Below are positions 62,350 through 64,000 of a DNA stretch of 64,000 nt, one piece after another (the first letter of the stretch is position 1; each line of letters starts with the position of its first letter). Under the pieces are notes generated by a model that worked only from the letters and a program-made list of their open reading frames with translations, was not told the origin of the DNA and searched no databases. The position numbers and the translations under genes are program-made. The stretch is from SG8-4 sp964598225 (GTDB taxonomy: Bacteria > Planctomycetota > Phycisphaerae > Sedimentisphaerales > Anaerobacaceae). The DNA is taken from positions 152,415 to 216,414 of the forward strand of contig CAZRBG010000001.1 in the NCBI GenBank assembly GCA_964598225.1, written 5' to 3'.

Positions 62350-63669
62350 TCACTCCAGGCTCCGCAGTGAAAGTCCGAGGTCGCCGAGAGCTTTGTTGAT
62401 TTCGTTCAGGCTTGTCACGCCGAAGTTCTTGCAGCCGAGAAGCTCGGCCTCCGTCTTGCTCATCAATTCGCCGATCGTGTGGATGTTGAGCTTCTGCAGG
62501 CACTTTCTTGCGCGCACGGACAGCTTAAGGTCGTCCACGGACTTATGCCTGAGCGCTTCGACTTCGCTGTCTTCGTCCTCGGTCTCTTCTGTTTCTTCTT
62601 CCGCCTCGGGCGACTTATCTTCCAGCGCCATGCCGAGACTTAATCCTTTCGGATCGAGGATCGCCTTGATCTCCCTCAGCGATGTTTCGCCGAAGTTCTT
62701 GTACGAAAGCAGCTCGGCTTCGGTGATGTTCAGAAGATCGCCGAGGGTATCTATCTTCATCTTCTTGAGGCAGTTCCTGCTCCGAACGGAAAGCTCGAAA
62801 TCGGATATCGGCGTCTCGAGTATCTGGTTCTTCCGCGACTTCTTCTTCTCTTTCTCCTCGTCGTAGAACATCGTCTTGGAGCTTTCGATGTCCTTCTCGA
62901 ACAGAATCGCTCTGGCGTGATTCGGATAGCTCTCGAGAACCGTATCGACGCACCGCGTTGCTTCGTCCAGCAGCTCGGCGTCTTCATAAAGCACCGCCAG
63001 ATTCAACAGTGCACTGACCGAGACCGATGTGCCCTTAACGATTTGCCTGTAGTATTTTATCGCGTCTTCTTCTTCGCCCGACAGGTCGCATCGATAAGCC
63101 AGATGGAACAACGCCCGCTGGTGCTCGGGATTTAAGTCCAGAGCTGCTTTGTAGAAGTCAATCGCCTCCTCATACAGCCCCTGCGCCTCGGCAAGACGGG
63201 CGAGCTGGTAGTGATATTCGGCACTCGTATCCTTGAAATTCTCGCAGGCCTTGAGCTCCTTGGCCGCGGCGTCGTAATCCCCCGCGTGACGATACGTGCA
63301 GGCTTTTTCCAGCCCCACCTGGAGCTTTTCAGCGCCGTGGGCCAGACTTTTATCGAGGCTCTTGATAGCCTCATCGTATTGTTTATTCCGGCGAAGAGCG
63401 TAGGCCTGGTAGAGAAATTTCTCTTTGGAGTCTTTGCCTTTTTCCAGCTTTTCCACAGCCTCGGCGTTTCTGCCGAGCATGTAAAGCCCGATTCCGAGCG
63501 CCAGCGACGCCTTCTGGCCGGTCCTGGACATGTTTTCTTCCAATTGCTCGCTGAATTCCATGCGGTTTTTCTCGCTCGAGTTGACATACTCGGCGAGCGC
63601 CCTGATTTCCTCCAGCGAGGGTAAATCGTCGGCAAATAAATTAATTGCCGGTGCTTCAACTGATCTCAT
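62350..63669 (-). CDS. TPR protein with two RNA polymerase alpha-CTD-like domains
   Basis: A 439-residue cytoplasmic protein without membrane segments. TPR units run over about 60-270 (KFLYQAYALRRNKQYDEAIK, AEAQGLYEEAIDFYKAALDL). Two alpha-CTD-like helix-hairpin-helix domains follow near 290-345 (LSVRSRNCLKKMKIDTLGDL) and 385-437 (LSVRARKCLQKLNIHTIGEL), separated by an acidic linker. The core L-S-x-R-x-x-x-C-L matches the C-terminal domain of RNA polymerase alpha that contacts DNA UP elements and activators. GGGAG precedes the ATG. I infer a transcription-linked scaffold; the partner is unknown. Confidence 0.85.
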   Translation of the reverse strand: MRSVEAPAINLFADDLPSLEEIRALAEYVNSSEKNRMEFSEQLEENMSRTGQKASLALGIGLYMLGRNAEAVEKLEKGKDSKEKFLYQAYALRRNKQYDEAIKSLDKSLAHGAEKLQVGLEKACTYRHAGDYDAAAKELKACENFKDTSAEYHYQLARLAEAQGLYEEAIDFYKAALDLNPEHQRALFHLAYRCDLSGEEEDAIKYYRQIVKGTSVSVSALLNLAVLYEDAELLDEATRCVDTVLESYPNHARAILFEKDIESSKTMFYDEEKEKKKSRKNQILETPISDFELSVRSRNCLKKMKIDTLGDLLNITEAELLSYKNFGETSLREIKAILDPKGLSLGMALEDKSPEAEEETEETEDEDSEVEALRHKSVDDLKLSVRARKCLQKLNIHTIGELMSKTEAELLGCKNFGVTSLNEINKALGDLGLSLRSLE

Positions 63670-64000
63670 TAAAAATTCTCCCGTATATGAAAATCATGGA
63701 TACCTGCGGCATAAATTAACCGCCTTTGGCGGGACTTTTTAGCTACATTGCCCAGTCTTGCTATTATTACAAATTCCTATACAATCAAGTTGACATAGCC
63801 TGCCCTGAACTTGTCGAACGGGAGTGGACTCAAATAACCAAAAAGTCCATCCCCGCCCAAAACCTGTACATTATACCCAAGAAAACGCCGTTTGCAACAG
63901 TTTTTTTTACCGGTTTGCGTTGTGGATTACGGATTCACAGGGTTTCCTATAGCGTTCACCAGAACTGACCCATCTGTGCTCAGTTAGACTGAGCCACTCG
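63670..64000. other. Terminal spacer with dispersed repeats, no gene seen
   Basis: The last 331 bp hold no convincing gene. CCGCCTTTGGCGG at 63720-63732 is a perfect palindrome shared with 33622-33638. CCCTGAACTTGTCGAACGGG at 63803-63822 resembles a dispersed repeat often seen in environmental genomes (CCTGAGCTTGTCGAAGGG type). Both lie upstream of the TPR/alpha-CTD gene. Confidence 0.5.

Overview
The window looks like chromosome from a planctomycete, most likely a Phycisphaerae/Sedimentisphaerales-type anaerobic or facultative polysaccharide degrader. This is inferred from family content, not from a marker tree. The clues are many Tat-exported Gfo/Idh oxidoreductases and TIM-barrel isomerases, a DUF1080/ThuA fusion, sulfatase beside GH95, LamG and beta-helix secreted proteins with dockerin-like tails, an H-x9-DG prepilin, a SecD-SecF fusion, and a protein joining TPRs to two RNA polymerase alpha-CTD-like domains. 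No rRNA, tRNA, CRISPR array or intact transposase was seen.

Layout. 1-4.5 kb: minus-strand operon of two Tat-type Gfo/Idh oxidoreductases around a ThuA/DUF1080 protein. 4.8-10.8 kb: plus-strand operon of a DUF5107/TPR lipoprotein, a sodium:solute symporter, a 50-residue membrane protein and a URO-D-like protein, followed by a glycosidase pseudogene and a NanA/DapA-type aldolase. 12.5-28.2 kb: a block of stress, membrane and sulfur genes: disulfide oxidoreductase, UPF0182, CBS, HdeD, TrkA-C, small zinc-ribbon and DNA-binding proteins, prepilin, YeeE/YedE pair, persulfide-dioxygenase-like protein, baeRF-type protein, M50-CBS protease and BioY. 28.5-38.4 kb: unknown protein, lipoprotein, two sugar isomerase-like proteins, aldo/keto-reductase-like protein, tetraheme cytochrome, sulfatase and GH95. 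38.6-41.5 kb: LamG gene split by a TAG codon. 41.8-48.4 kb: TetR-controlled RND efflux operon. 48.6-54.8 kb: 6-phosphogluconolactonase and three secreted proteins (beta-helix, M4 peptidase, low-complexity solenoid). 54.8-63.7 kb: LysM, SecDF, YajC, Tgt, SpoIID and TPR/alpha-CTD genes, all on the minus strand.

How it fits together. The carbohydrate parts would export sugar-processing enzymes by Tat or Sec, release sulfate and fucose, and import products through the symporter. The central block reads as envelope and redox stress defence. The housekeeping end is a Sec accessory operon with queuosine tRNA modification.

The most unusual feature is gene decay combined with small mobile palindromes. 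One short palindrome family (core AACGCCTTACGGCGTCAC) sits in spacers, inside a reading frame and over a stop codon. A 143 bp inverted-repeat element cuts a sulfurtransferase gene and separates its only rhodanese domain with an active-site cysteine. Further remnants are a glycosidase, a YeeE-like membrane gene, a beta-helix leader and a frameshifted leader before GH95. Together these suggest repeated insertion and deletion in accessory DNA, although assembly errors could explain some of the breaks.
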